64,000 nucleotides of DNA from Vibrio chagasii (GCF_024347355.1 NZ_AP025466.1:744001-808000), one strand, 5' to 3'. Positions 7,876 through 15,571 are shown, counted from the stretch's first letter. The notes: a model not told the origin generated them from the letters alone. Numbers and translations are program-made.

Positions 7876-9238
7876 TGGCGAGTTCATACCCTTCAAGGAT
7901 GGTTTGTAACCTAAGCCATCCTTGCCATAACGTCTTTATAGAAGCGCGACCTGTTCGCTTGGTATTCTTCCAACCACCTAACCGAGCAATACCGTTGTAA
8001 GCCCATGATATATTACGCGCTTCTTTCGGTAGTTTTTTGCTCTCCAACTTGAGCCACATTAACTTCCACGCTTTGCCTTTTAATATCTGCTCACAACTGC
8101 TCTTAGATAACTCGTCTGATTCATTCATAAACCTCAACTGGAGTAACCGAGTCGCGATAAAAGCCAAAACGACGCTGAGCCTTTCTAAGTTATCCTTACT
8201 TTGCATTCTCAGTTGCTCAACTTCAGTCCCTTCACTTTTCCAGACTTTATGAAAATCTTCTATCAGCCAGCGCCGCTCATAATAACTGACGATTTTGAGT
8301 GCCTCTTCCTTGCTCGTTATCGGCTCTGAAGTCAGTAAGTGCCATGCGAGCTTATTACCACTCTCTCCTTGTTCTATACATCCCACGTAGTAAAGCGGAA
8401 TGTTATCGAACTCTTTCTTGTTAGCAGGAGACTTGAGTGTCACGGGGGCATATTTGATATCTAAATGAGCCTTGCGAGCTTTACGACCGCCTTTTTGCGG
8501 TATTTCGAGCACTTTCTCTCCGGCTGATAACAGGGTAGAAGCATAGCTATAAAGACGATTATCGTGCTCTTCAATACAGCGGCTTTGCATTGAGCGAACG
8601 AGGAACCTTTGTTGTTGCTCTCGCTTGTAAGTGAGGTATTCAAATAGGTCGGCTTCTCTATCACACACAGAAATTACATCTGACATCTTATCGCCCAGTC
8701 GATTTGCGACATGCTCGGATGCTTGTTCCCACTTATAACTTTCTTTTTCTTTATATGGTCGAGTCGCATGCTGGTGCCTCTGTCCACGCTTTTTGATATC
8801 CCGTGTCCAGCGTTGCTGTTCAATTAAACCAACCACTGTGTGGGTTTCAGGAGCAAAAAGTAAGGTCGAGTGAACAAACATTGCTCGATGTCGATTGCCT
8901 TGATTGGAGTGTCCGAGCTCATCTCGTAAACTGCGATGAGAGTAACTTAGAGAAGTAGTATCTTCTAATGCTAGAAGAGTCTGTTGCTCCAAGGCCTCCT
9001 GGACTGTGACATAAAATCCAGCATCTGCAATGTCTTCAGCCTTGATTTTTTCGTTACGGATAAAGCGATAAGCCCCTTCCATGTCCGCGGGAGAAATGAT
9101 GAGCTTCGAGATTGGAACGCCTGGCTGCTCGGCAAGTGAAGCCGCTAGAGCGACGAGTCTTTGAGTTCGTCTAGGATCATTGAGGTCGGCTTGGCCGAAT
9201 TGTTTTTGTGCCCAGAGGGTTGGCTCTATATAAGTCAT
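7862..9238 (-). CDS. IS4-family (IS50-type) transposase, copy 1
   Basis: A 458-residue DDE transposase homologous along its length to Tn5 transposase. The N-terminus has DPRRTQRLVALAASLA and EGAYRFIRN. Catalytic Asp residues lie in LEDTTSLSY and VCDREADLF, and the Glu lies in the YREK signature YERRWLIEDFHKVWK. The C-terminus WAYNGIARLGGWKNTKRTG also matches. The start at 9238 (MTYIEPTLW) follows AAGGATGATG. The frame is intact, so the copy is probably active. The gene reads leftward, antisense to glgC, and glgC transcription may run into its 3' end. Confidence 0.93.
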   Translation of the reverse strand: MTYIEPTLWAQKQFGQADLNDPRRTQRLVALAASLAEQPGVPISKLIISPADMEGAYRFIRNEKIKAEDIADAGFYVTVQEALEQQTLLALEDTTSLSYSHRSLRDELGHSNQGNRHRAMFVHSTLLFAPETHTVVGLIEQQRWTRDIKKRGQRHQHATRPYKEKESYKWEQASEHVANRLGDKMSDVISVCDREADLFEYLTYKREQQQRFLVRSMQSRCIEEHDNRLYSYASTLLSAGEKVLEIPQKGGRKARKAHLDIKYAPVTLKSPANKKEFDNIPLYYVGCIEQGESGNKLAWHLLTSEPITSKEEALKIVSYYERRWLIEDFHKVWKSEGTEVEQLRMQSKDNLERLSVVLAFIATRLLQLRFMNESDELSKSSCEQILKGKAWKLMWLKLESKKLPKEARNISWAYNGIARLGGWKNTKRTGRASIKTLWQGWLRLQTILEGYELAKSLD

Positions 9239-9297
9239 AATCATCATCATCCTTGTCGTATATGGATGATCAGATCACGAAACATAAAATTAGTTCA

Positions 9298-9329
9298 AAA
9301 AAAATCCCTAAGCTGTAGCTTAGGGATTT
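9298..9329 (-). terminator. IS-borne terminator upstream of transposase, copy 1
   Basis: A near-perfect dyad with arms AAATCCCTAAGCT / AGCTTAGGGATTT, followed on the minus strand by a run of T. It lies inside the outside end, between the element tip and the transposase promoter. Transcription entering from the minus-strand YfcC-type gene should stop here, which protects the transposase from read-through. Confidence 0.8.
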
Positions 9330-9344
9330 CTGTATAAGAGACAG

Positions 9345-9354
9345 GCGAATTCGC
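9345..9354. repeat. Target-site duplication, right, of IS copy 1
   Basis: GCGAATTCGC, identical to 7829-7838. If the outermost C/G pair is assigned to the element, the duplication shortens to 8 bp. The exact length therefore depends on where the tips are drawn. Confidence 0.85.
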
Positions 9355-9412
9355 TGCCTTTGTATTTGGTTGGATGTTTTCAAGCAAAGCTATCCAATTA
9401 AAAGCCCAAGCC

Positions 9413-10843
9413 TTAGAATGGACCTAACTCAATCATTTGAGCAATCACGACTGAAATCAGAGCGCCCACCGACCAGAACAAGAATAGCGGTAAGAAGAAA
9501 CGCACCCACTTACCATAAGGGACTTTCGCAATCGCCAGTACCGCCAGCAAGCCACCGTTGGTTGGATAAATGTAATTCGAGATACCATCACCCAATTGAG
9601 ACGCCAACGCAGCAACTTGACGAGTCACTTCACCAATATCTGCCAGTGGAATGATAATTGGCATGGTGATCACCGCTTGACCACTTCCCGACGGGATAAA
9701 CAGGTTAATCGCAGCTTGTGAGAAGTAGATACCTGCCGCCGCAACAAGCTTAGAGCTGCCTGAAATGATCTGCGCAAGGTAGTAGATAATCGAGTCGACA
9801 ATCTTCGCGTCTTCCATGATGGTCAACACCGAACGCGCAAAGAAGATGATCAACACCGCAACTAATACATCGCTGACACCTTTAGTCCAATATTCACAAA
9901 TCTTGTTAGGAGACAATCCTGCCACCAAGCCAGGAATGATCGCCATTGCCACAAACGCACCTGCGATCTCAGTAAAGCCAAAGCCCATCGTCAGAGTACC
10001 GAAGATCATGTATGCGAACACGCCTAAGAATGCGATACCTGCTAGCTTCTCACGAACCGTCAGAGATTTAGCTTCAACGTTTGATTCGTAGTGGTAACCC
10101 GTGCCGTGTAACAAACCCTTAGTTGGATCTTGTTTTACTTTTCTTGCGTAATTCAACACATACCAAGCACCGGTCAGCAGCATAAACATGCCGACAATAA
10201 AGCGATACCACATGCCTGAATACAAAGGCAGCTCAGCGATAGTATGTGCAATCCCCGTGAAGAATGGATTCGCCAACGCCGCAGCAAAACCCGCACAACT
10301 TGCCAGTAGCACAACACCTAACGCTGTGATCGCATCGTATCCAAGCTTGATACAGATCGGAATCATCAACGAGATGAAAATAACATCCAATTCACGCATA
10401 CCAGTGAAGGTTACGTTGAAGAAGATCGCCGTCATGATCACTGGTGCGATCACATACAAGCCTTGCTTTTTAAGCTTAGTGGTAAGCGCGACGACCGAAG
10501 CGTCTAGCAGCCCCATGTGTTTGATGATACCGAAAGCACCACCAACAAACACCACAACACCCATCACGCCAGAAGCGGATTTGAAGCCTTTAAAAAATGA
10601 TTCGAAAAAAGAGGCTAATGTTGTTGGGTTGCTTGCCAATAGTGTATAGCTGTCTGGGTCGATCACCGTGCGGCCATTCATAACCACTCGTTCAAACTCG
10701 CCTGCAGGGATAAAGTAGGTTGCGATTGCTGCAACGATTACCATGATGACCAAAGAAAGAAATGGATGGTTTACTTCTTTCTCTGTCGAAGCTGTATTAC
10801 CAGCTGGAGATGTAGGTACGGATGTAGATACCGTAGACGTCAT
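9413..10843 (-). CDS. YfcC family carrier (putative basic amino acid or dicarboxylate antiporter)
   Basis: A 476-residue polytopic inner-membrane protein with about 12 hydrophobic segments after a 25-residue Ser/Thr-rich cytoplasmic leader. Landmarks include IPAGEFERV, GMRELDVIFISLMIPICIKL, the loop LYSGMWYRF, and NLFIPSGSGQAVITMPIIIPL plus GDGISNYIYPT near the C-terminus, all typical of the YfcC/ArcD-DcuC superfamily. Substrates proposed for the family are arginine/ornithine-type amino acids or C4-dicarboxylates; none can be fixed here. No metabolic partner gene is adjacent. Its own 3' terminator is the one disrupted by IS copy 1. Confidence 0.8.
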   Translation of the reverse strand: MTSTVSTSVPTSPAGNTASTEKEVNHPFLSLVIMVIVAAIATYFIPAGEFERVVMNGRTVIDPDSYTLLASNPTTLASFFESFFKGFKSASGVMGVVVFVGGAFGIIKHMGLLDASVVALTTKLKKQGLYVIAPVIMTAIFFNVTFTGMRELDVIFISLMIPICIKLGYDAITALGVVLLASCAGFAAALANPFFTGIAHTIAELPLYSGMWYRFIVGMFMLLTGAWYVLNYARKVKQDPTKGLLHGTGYHYESNVEAKSLTVREKLAGIAFLGVFAYMIFGTLTMGFGFTEIAGAFVAMAIIPGLVAGLSPNKICEYWTKGVSDVLVAVLIIFFARSVLTIMEDAKIVDSIIYYLAQIISGSSKLVAAAGIYFSQAAINLFIPSGSGQAVITMPIIIPLADIGEVTRQVAALASQLGDGISNYIYPTNGGLLAVLAIAKVPYGKWVRFFLPLFLFWSVGALISVVIAQMIELGPF

Positions 10844-11253
10844 ATAGACTCCTTACTTTTCAGCAACCAAGCAATACTTGGCGCCAGGGGGATTTTTGGA
10901 AAAACGAAACCCTTCACGCAGAACATAGTTCGCGCTAACTAGGCTGTTTCTAAAAGGCCTTTGATAGATGGTGCTCTCAAATGTACATAGTGAAGTAGTG
11001 AGAACTACTCTCTTTGCGTCCGAGCAAAATGCAGATGTTCGGCCAAGTCAGGCCAAACTGAATGAGGTCATTACAAGCAGATAAACAGAAAAAGACTGTT
11101 TTGGTAATGCGTTTTTTATCAATTACAAAGACAAGCGGCGCATACTAGCATAACGAGCAGTAAAATGTCAGAAAAGTGTGAGTTAAGTCATATTTTGGTA
11201 GAGCAATAAAAAAGCGCCCTGCAAACCAGAGCGCTTTTCGGAATTGAATAAAA
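10844..11253. other. Spacer upstream of the YfcC-type gene
   Basis: About 410 bp without a supportable gene. It holds the promoter of the carrier gene, a CRP-like TGTGA-N6-TCATA at about 11176-11191 (one half site imperfect, and far from the carrier start), and the terminator of the next minus-strand gene at 11209-11238. No RNA gene is recognisable. Confidence 0.45.
11209..11238 (-). terminator. Intrinsic terminator of the exported protein gene
   Basis: Stem AAAAGCGC / GCGCTTTT with loop CCTGCAAACCAGA. On the minus strand it is followed by TTTTTTATTG. It lies 15 bp after the stop of the gene at 11254. Confidence 0.8.
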
Positions 11254-11838
11254 CTACTTAGGAGCTAGCTCGTAGTTCTCTTGCATCTCATGAGGAGCAA
11301 TACCGTACTCATAATCCGCTAAGTAACCGTCCTTATAAACCTTCATCCCTTTTTCATCCCAGCTCACTTTAATCACGGCTGTTTTGCCATCTTCGCTGCC
11401 CATTAGTTCAAGCATTTCAGCATCAATCTTAATCGCTTTGATGGTTTTAATTCGGTTAAACGGCTTGAACTCAGTGGTCGACGTTGGCAGTGAACCATAG
11501 CTGCTGATCCACGTCTCTTTTGGCACCAACCATTGGTTGAAAACATCATCAACAATCGCCTTAGGCATACTTGCAATAACCACATCGTCCGTCATCTCGT
11601 TGTTCGTTTCTAAGCTGTAACCACCTTTTCCGTCAGAAACGTAGGTCGGGAATTCAGTGCCTATTTCAGATTCAGCAGGCAAACGGCCTAGCGTCACAGA
11701 CTTTTTAACGTACAGCTCTGCAGTTTCAAATTGCTGCATGATCTCTGGAATTTTCTGAAACTCAACAGGCGCAGCAAAAGCATTAAAAGCGAAAGAAAGT
11801 GAAGCTGCAACAGCAGCCAATTTAACAGGCATTTTCAT
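11254..11838 (-). CDS. Exported protein of unknown function
   Basis: A 194-residue protein with a clear Sec signal peptide (MKMPVKLAAVAASLSFAFNAFA, cleavage before APVEF) and no membrane anchor or lipobox, so probably periplasmic. The mature part has no cysteine and no motif I recognise. It is mixed alpha/beta, with LGRLPAESEIGTEFPTYV early and an acidic C-terminus ending MQENYELAPK. A start two codons downstream (MPVKL) is equally possible. It has its own terminator and no obvious operon partner. I do not know its role. Confidence 0.7.
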   Translation of the reverse strand: MKMPVKLAAVAASLSFAFNAFAAPVEFQKIPEIMQQFETAELYVKKSVTLGRLPAESEIGTEFPTYVSDGKGGYSLETNNEMTDDVVIASMPKAIVDDVFNQWLVPKETWISSYGSLPTSTTEFKPFNRIKTIKAIKIDAEMLELMGSEDGKTAVIKVSWDEKGMKVYKDGYLADYEYGIAPHEMQENYELAPK

Positions 11839-12345
11839 GGTAACGGATCCAAATTTAACGACGGTGTTATGGTATCCCGTACTAACAGGTATCTCAATAA
11901 ACTACCGCAGTCCTTGATGGTAATTGTGATATTGAGTGACGAATGCATAAATAGTTAGTGCGTTACTCAGACCTGTCGAAGCTTTGAAGCAAATTTCAAT
12001 ATGGAGTGGGCAGTTGAGTGTCTATAAATTAGAGTCTAGTGGTAACTTATTTATCAAAAACAAAAGAAGTTAGCCAAGTGACAAATTCGGAATTATAAAA
12101 CCGATGAAGAGATATTCACTAGAGTGGCGCTCATAAATAGAGCAAATCATCAAGGATGGAGTATTTTTGAACATGTCTCGAAAACACAAAACATAATATG
12201 CGATCAGTTATTCGGACTTTCAAGGGAGTAAGTAGAGATTATTTGATAACACTGAAGTCAATCACACATGTGTACTTTCTCTATTGGTTAATCTATCCGA
12301 TGTTTGCTACGTTTAAATGATACAGTCATTGGAAAGGTATGATTT
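11839..12345. other. Spacer upstream of hpf-like gene
   Basis: About 500 bp holding the divergent promoters of the exported-protein gene (minus) and the hpf-like gene (plus). I see A+T-rich DNA and scattered TATAAT-like hexamers, but no convincing operator, RNA gene or frame longer than a few codons. Confidence 0.45.
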
Positions 12346-12702
12346 ATGAAAATAAACGTTCAAACACATCACGTATCAATTAACGACGACTCACGTAAAG
12401 ACATCGAAGGTAAGTTCGAAAAGATATCTAACCATTTTCCATCACTGATCAGCTGCGACATCATCATTACCAAAGAACATGGTCAACATCAGGTTGAAGT
12501 GTTCACCAACTACGAAGGTGTACGTGTAACAGCAAAAGCGACAGATGACGTTATGTACCCAGCTATTTCATCAGCTATCAAAAAGCTAGAAGCTGGCCTA
12601 AGCAACCGTAAGGGACAATTGAAAGCAGATCTACACGAGAAACCAACAAGTACCAAGCCAGAGATTGCTTCGGACATCATCCAAGAGATGAAACTGGTAT
12701 AA
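12346..12702 (+). CDS. hpf: Short ribosome hibernation factor, HPF/RaiA family
   Basis: A 118-residue member of the HPF/RaiA family, which binds the decoding region of the 30S subunit in stationary phase and blocks translation. It opens with KINVQTHHVSINDDSRKDIE, and CDIIITKEHGQHQVEVFTN forms the core strands. VTAKATDDVMYPAISSAIKKLEAGL is the second helix region, which in the family contacts 16S rRNA, and a short variable tail follows. The length fits the short class lacking a dimerising domain. GGAAAGG lies upstream of the ATG. It stands alone rather than in the rpoN operon, so it may be a second paralogue; the symbol denotes the family. Its terminator is split by IS copy 2. Confidence 0.82.
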   Translation: MKINVQTHHVSINDDSRKDIEGKFEKISNHFPSLISCDIIITKEHGQHQVEVFTNYEGVRVTAKATDDVMYPAISSAIKKLEAGLSNRKGQLKADLHEKPTSTKPEIASDIIQEMKLV

Positions 12703-12759
12703 CTCCTCAAGTAGTCAAAGCTTACCGATAAAAGAAGCTTATTAAGAATTTCAAAGCCA

Positions 12760-12770
12760 GCACATGTTGC
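12760..12770. repeat. Target-site duplication, left, of IS copy 2
   Basis: GCACATGTTGC lies directly outside both ends of the element (here and at 14274-14284). Joining the flanks restores a hairpin with arms AAAGCCAGCA and TGCTGGCTTT, loop CATGT and a T5 tail, the former terminator of the hpf-like gene. Confidence 0.85.
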
Positions 12771-12785
12771 CTGTCTCTTATACAC

Positions 12786-12817
12786 AAATCCCTAAGCCAC
12801 GCTTGGGGATTTTTTTT
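12786..12817 (+). terminator. IS-borne terminator upstream of transposase, copy 2
   Basis: Stem AAATCCCTAAG with a G-U-containing partner CTTGGGGATTT, then T8. It sits between the outside end and the transposase promoter, in the sense of the incoming hpf-like transcript, so it replaces the terminator that the insertion destroyed. Confidence 0.82.
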
Positions 12818-12834
12818 GAACTATTTTTAGGTAT

Positions 12835-12847
12835 CATGATCTGATCA
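12835..12847 (+). promoter_or_regulatory. Paired GATC (Dam) sites at transposase promoter
   Basis: Two overlapping-spaced GATC sites lie just ahead of the transposase start; copy 1 has the equivalent pair. In IS50 and IS10, Dam methylation of such sites lowers transposase promoter activity. The parallel is by position and motif only. Confidence 0.5.
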
Positions 12848-12873
12848 TCTAAGCAATGACAAGGATGATTATC

Positions 12874-14250
12874 ATGACCTATATAGAGCCAACCCTTTGG
12901 GCACAAAAACAGTTCGGTCAAGCCCACCTTAATGACCCTAGACGCACTCAAAGACTCGTTGCTCTCGCAGCCTCACTGGCCGAGCAGCCTGGCGTACCCG
13001 TCTCGAAACTCATTATATCCCCTGCTGAAATGGAAGGGGCTTATCGCTTCATCCGTAATGAGCAAATCAAAGCAGAAGATATCGCAGAAGCGGGTTTTTA
13101 TGTCACCGCACAAGAAGCATTAGAGCAACAAACACTTCTTGCCTTAGAAGACACCACTTCTCTCAGTTACTCCCATCGCAGCATTCGAGATGAACTCGGG
13201 CACTCTAATCAAGGCAATCGACATCGCGCCATGTTTGTACACTCAACCTTACTTTTTGCTCCCGACACTCAATCTGTTATTGGTTTAATTGAACAACAGC
13301 GCTGGACTCGTGATATAGAAAAGCGAGGTCAAAGGCACCAGCATGCGACTCGACCATACAAAGAGAAAGAAAGTTATAAGTGGGAACAAGCCTCTCGCCA
13401 TGTCGCTGAGCGACTTGGCGATAAAATTTCGGATGTCATTTCTGTGTGCGATAGAGAAGCCGACCTATTTGAATACCTCACTTACAAGCGAGAGCAACAA
13501 CAAAGGTTCCTCGTTCGCTCAATGCAAAGCCGCTGTATTGAAGAGCACGATAATCGTCTTTATAGCTATGCTTCTACCCTGTTATCAGCCGGAGAGAAAG
13601 TGCTCGAAATACCGCAAAAAGGCGGTCGTAAAGCTCGCAAGGCTCATTTAGATATCAAATATGCCCCCGTGACACTCAAGTCTCCTGCTAACAAGAAAGA
13701 GTTCGATAACATTCCGCTTTACTACGTGGGATGTATAGAACAAGGAGAGAGTGGTAATAAGCTCGCATGGCACTTACTGACTTCAGAGCCGATAACGAGC
13801 AAGGAAGAGGCACTCAAAATCGTCAGTTATTATGAGCGGCGCTGGCTGATAGAAGATTTTCATAAAGTCTGGAAAAGTGAAGGGACTGAAGTTGAGCAAC
13901 TGAGAATGCAAAGTAAGGATAACTTAGAAAGGCTCAGCGTCGTTTTGGCTTTTATCGCGACTCGGTTACTCCAGTTGAGGTTTATGAATGAATCAGACGA
14001 GTTATCTAAGAGCAGTTGTGAGCAGATATTAAAAGGCAAAGCGTGGAAGTTAATGTGGCTCAAGTTGGAGAGCAAAAAACTACCGAAAGAAGCGCGTAAT
14101 ATATCATGGGCTTACAACGGTATTGCTCGGTTAGGTGGTTGGAAGAATACCAAGCGAACAGGTCGCGCTTCTATAAAGACGTTATGGCAAGGATGGCTTA
14201 GGTTACAAACCATCCTTGAAGGGTATGAACTCGCCAAGTCTCTTGATTAA
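12874..14250 (+). CDS. IS4-family (IS50-type) transposase, copy 2
   Basis: A 458-residue transposase with the same DDE/YREK layout as copy 1: LEDTTSLSY, VCDREADLF and YERRWLIEDFHKVWK. The start at 12874 has AAGGA nine bases upstream. It differs from copy 1 at about 16 positions, all before the second catalytic Asp (for example PVSKLIISPAEM versus PISKLIISPADM). From that Asp to the end the two proteins are identical, and the underlying DNA appears to be too. This points to gene conversion or recombination between the copies. The frame is complete. Confidence 0.93.
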   Translation: MTYIEPTLWAQKQFGQAHLNDPRRTQRLVALAASLAEQPGVPVSKLIISPAEMEGAYRFIRNEQIKAEDIAEAGFYVTAQEALEQQTLLALEDTTSLSYSHRSIRDELGHSNQGNRHRAMFVHSTLLFAPDTQSVIGLIEQQRWTRDIEKRGQRHQHATRPYKEKESYKWEQASRHVAERLGDKISDVISVCDREADLFEYLTYKREQQQRFLVRSMQSRCIEEHDNRLYSYASTLLSAGEKVLEIPQKGGRKARKAHLDIKYAPVTLKSPANKKEFDNIPLYYVGCIEQGESGNKLAWHLLTSEPITSKEEALKIVSYYERRWLIEDFHKVWKSEGTEVEQLRMQSKDNLERLSVVLAFIATRLLQLRFMNESDELSKSSCEQILKGKAWKLMWLKLESKKLPKEARNISWAYNGIARLGGWKNTKRTGRASIKTLWQGWLRLQTILEGYELAKSLD

Positions 14251-14273
14251 CCAGACTTGTGATCAAGAGACAG

Positions 14274-14284
14274 GCACATGTTGC
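14274..14284. repeat. Target-site duplication, right, of IS copy 2
   Basis: GCACATGTTGC, identical to 12760-12770. It continues into TGGCTTTTT, the right arm and T-tail of the interrupted terminator. Confidence 0.85.
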
Positions 14285-14438
14285 TGGCTTTTTCGATCTT
14301 GAGAATCAGTAAGTCACTCTCGCTACCAAATCGCTTTTCCAGTTCAGTCCATATCGCCAGTCCCTGATAGCTATGACAATCATCAGTAGTCTTTGGTAAA
14401 GTAACCCCAGATAACCTACACCAAACGGAATATTTGTT

Positions 14439-14594
14439 ATGAAGAAAGTCGCGTTGATCCTTTTCCTAGCCACTCAATTAATGGCTTGTACAGAAGTTGG
14501 CAGTGAAGCTTGGTGTGAAGATATGAAGGAGAAGCCAAAAGGCGACTGGACAGCGAATGAAGCGGGTGATTTTGCCAAACACTGTATTTTCTAA
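14439..14594 (+). CDS. DUF3012 family small lipoprotein
   Basis: A 51-residue protein with a short lipoprotein signal (MKKVALILFLATQLMAC, lipidated Cys17) and the compact DUF3012 body TEVGSEAWCEDMKEKPKGDW, ending TANEAGDFAKHCIF. Two further cysteines (in AWCED and KHCIF) are conserved in the family as I recall it. The function is unknown. It is a single gene followed by a hairpin terminator shared with the phn block. Confidence 0.82.
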   Translation: MKKVALILFLATQLMACTEVGSEAWCEDMKEKPKGDWTANEAGDFAKHCIF

Positions 14595-14640
14595 GCGCTC
14601 GCTCTCCGTTAAATACAGTTTAATACAGAACACACCGCAT

Positions 14641-14683
14641 AAAAAAACGACCGCTAGGTAGACCGAATTACCTAGGGTCGTTT
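14641..14683. terminator. Intrinsic terminator between lipoprotein and phn block
   Basis: Outer stem AAACGACC / GGTCGTTT and inner stem CTAGGTA / TACCTAG. The A7 run on the left gives a T-run on the minus strand, so it mainly ends the phn transcript coming from the right. Confidence 0.8.
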
Positions 14684-14767
14684 GAGCTTTAAAATGCTAG
14701 ATAGGCAAGCTCTCAACTTTCACACGAAACACATGTCATAAAAAACATAGTGAACACAACACACCGA

Positions 14768-15571
14768 TTAAATCAGTTTGTTACGGATGTGGATAACCAC
14801 CGCTTCTGCAACGATAACCACCGCAAAAATACTCACTAATACCATCGAAACTTTTTGCCATTCAAAAAGGTTTTGCGCATCGTTAAGCACCACGCCAATA
14901 CCACCAGCGCCCACCAAACCCAATACCGCAGATTCACGAACGTTGATGTCCCAACGGAATAACACGATTGAGTAGAACGCTGGCATCACTTGTGGCCAAT
15001 ACCCTTTCAACAAGATACTCATCCACGAAGCACCCGTTGCGCGTAAGGCTTCAATAGGCCCCATGTTCACTTCGGCAATGGCTTCCGCTAACAGCTTCCC
15101 TACAAAGCCGATACTGCGAATTGCAATTGCCATGATGCCGGCGAGAACACCGGGGCCAAACAGTGCGATAAACAGTAATGCCCATACCAGTGAGTTCACC
15201 GAACGTGAAGACACAAGGAAAAATTGAGCAAACCAGTTCAACGCTTTATTGGGAGTAATGTTTGGTGCATTCAACAACGCCAAAGGAATCGCGAACACCA
15301 AAGTAAACAGCGTACCCAAGGTCGCGATGTGCAACGTTTCAATCATCGCAGCGTGGATCGTTTGTGGGTAAAAAGCGTAATCCATTGGCACCATACGCTG
15401 AAACATATCAGCGAACTGAGCAGGCGCGTCATAAAGAAATTCAGGAATCACTTCCACCGTCTGCCAAGACCAAACAATGGCACACACTAGGCTAAGGTAA
15501 ACGGCGAATCGAGCCAAACGTTCATTAGGTGTAAAACGCTGCCACTCTCTATCGATAGATGCAGTTGTCAT
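14768..15571 (-). CDS. phnE: Phosphonate-type ABC transporter permease (second PhnE)
   Basis: A 267-residue inner-membrane permease with about six hydrophobic segments. The cytoplasmic coupling loop EALRATGASWMSILLKGYWPQVMP is the PhnE form of the EAA motif, and AVLGLVGAGGIGVVLNDA follows as in all PhnE proteins. It overlaps the first permease gene by one base (TAATG), so translation is coupled. It would pair with the product of 15571-16383 to form a heterodimeric channel fed by PhnD and driven by PhnC. Confidence 0.9.
   Translation of the reverse strand: MTTASIDREWQRFTPNERLARFAVYLSLVCAIVWSWQTVEVIPEFLYDAPAQFADMFQRMVPMDYAFYPQTIHAAMIETLHIATLGTLFTLVFAIPLALLNAPNITPNKALNWFAQFFLVSSRSVNSLVWALLFIALFGPGVLAGIMAIAIRSIGFVGKLLAEAIAEVNMGPIEALRATGASWMSILLKGYWPQVMPAFYSIVLFRWDINVRESAVLGLVGAGGIGVVLNDAQNLFEWQKVSMVLVSIFAVVIVAEAVVIHIRNKLI

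Larger units (their letters stand above)
7839..9344 (-). mobile_element. IS4-family, IS50-group insertion sequence, copy 1
   Basis: A 1506-bp element with ends CTGTCTCTTGATCACAAG (inside-end type, left) and CTGTCTCTTATACAG (outside-end type, right), strongly resembling the Tn5/IS50 ends. It is flanked by an identical 10-bp duplication. The inside end has a GATC, and the transposase promoter region has two more, as in IS50 where Dam methylation restrains transposition. The left 824 bp (7839-8662) appear identical to the outer part of the inverted copy at 12771-14273, while the remainder has diverged. Full identity should be confirmed by alignment. Confidence 0.92.
12771..14273 (+). mobile_element. 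IS4-family, IS50-group insertion sequence, copy 2
   Basis: A 1503-bp element in inverted orientation to copy 1, with outside end CTGTCTCTTATACACAAA at left and inside end (reverse complement CTGTCTCTTGATCACAAG) at right. Its 11-bp duplication differs from that of copy 1, so the two inserted independently rather than as a composite transposon. From 13450 to the right tip it appears identical to copy 1; the left 680 bp differ at many positions. Confidence 0.92.

Noticed and set aside
8461..8664. Alternate-frame ORF inside the IS50-type transposase (also 13343-13651)
   Set aside because: It recurs in both copies only because the DNA is identical there; no start signal. Used only as evidence for identity at the DNA level.
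10188..10649. 153-codon plus-strand frame opposite the YfcC-type gene
   Set aside because: Antisense shadow with skewed Thr/Pro/Ile composition typical of reverse-read membrane protein genes.
11176..11191. CRP site TGTGA-N6-TCATA
   Set aside because: One half site is imperfect, and it lies about 330 bp from the only gene it could activate, with no matching promoter.
12510..12785. Minus-strand frame opening MYKRQ across the hpf gene and IS tip
   Set aside because: MYKRQ is the translation of the transposon end TATAAGAGACAG and is a known spurious start in adapter-bearing assemblies. The rest is antisense to hpf.
12771..12790. Sequencing-adapter contamination at the mosaic-end-like tip
   Set aside because: The match stops after 16 bases, is followed by an IS-specific terminator and an intact transposase gene, and a related but not identical tip occurs at 9344.
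7839..14273. Composite transposon made of the two inverted IS copies carrying yfcC and hpf
   Set aside because: Each copy has its own, different target duplication (10 bp and 11 bp), so they inserted separately. The inner ends are the outside-type ends, opposite to Tn5.
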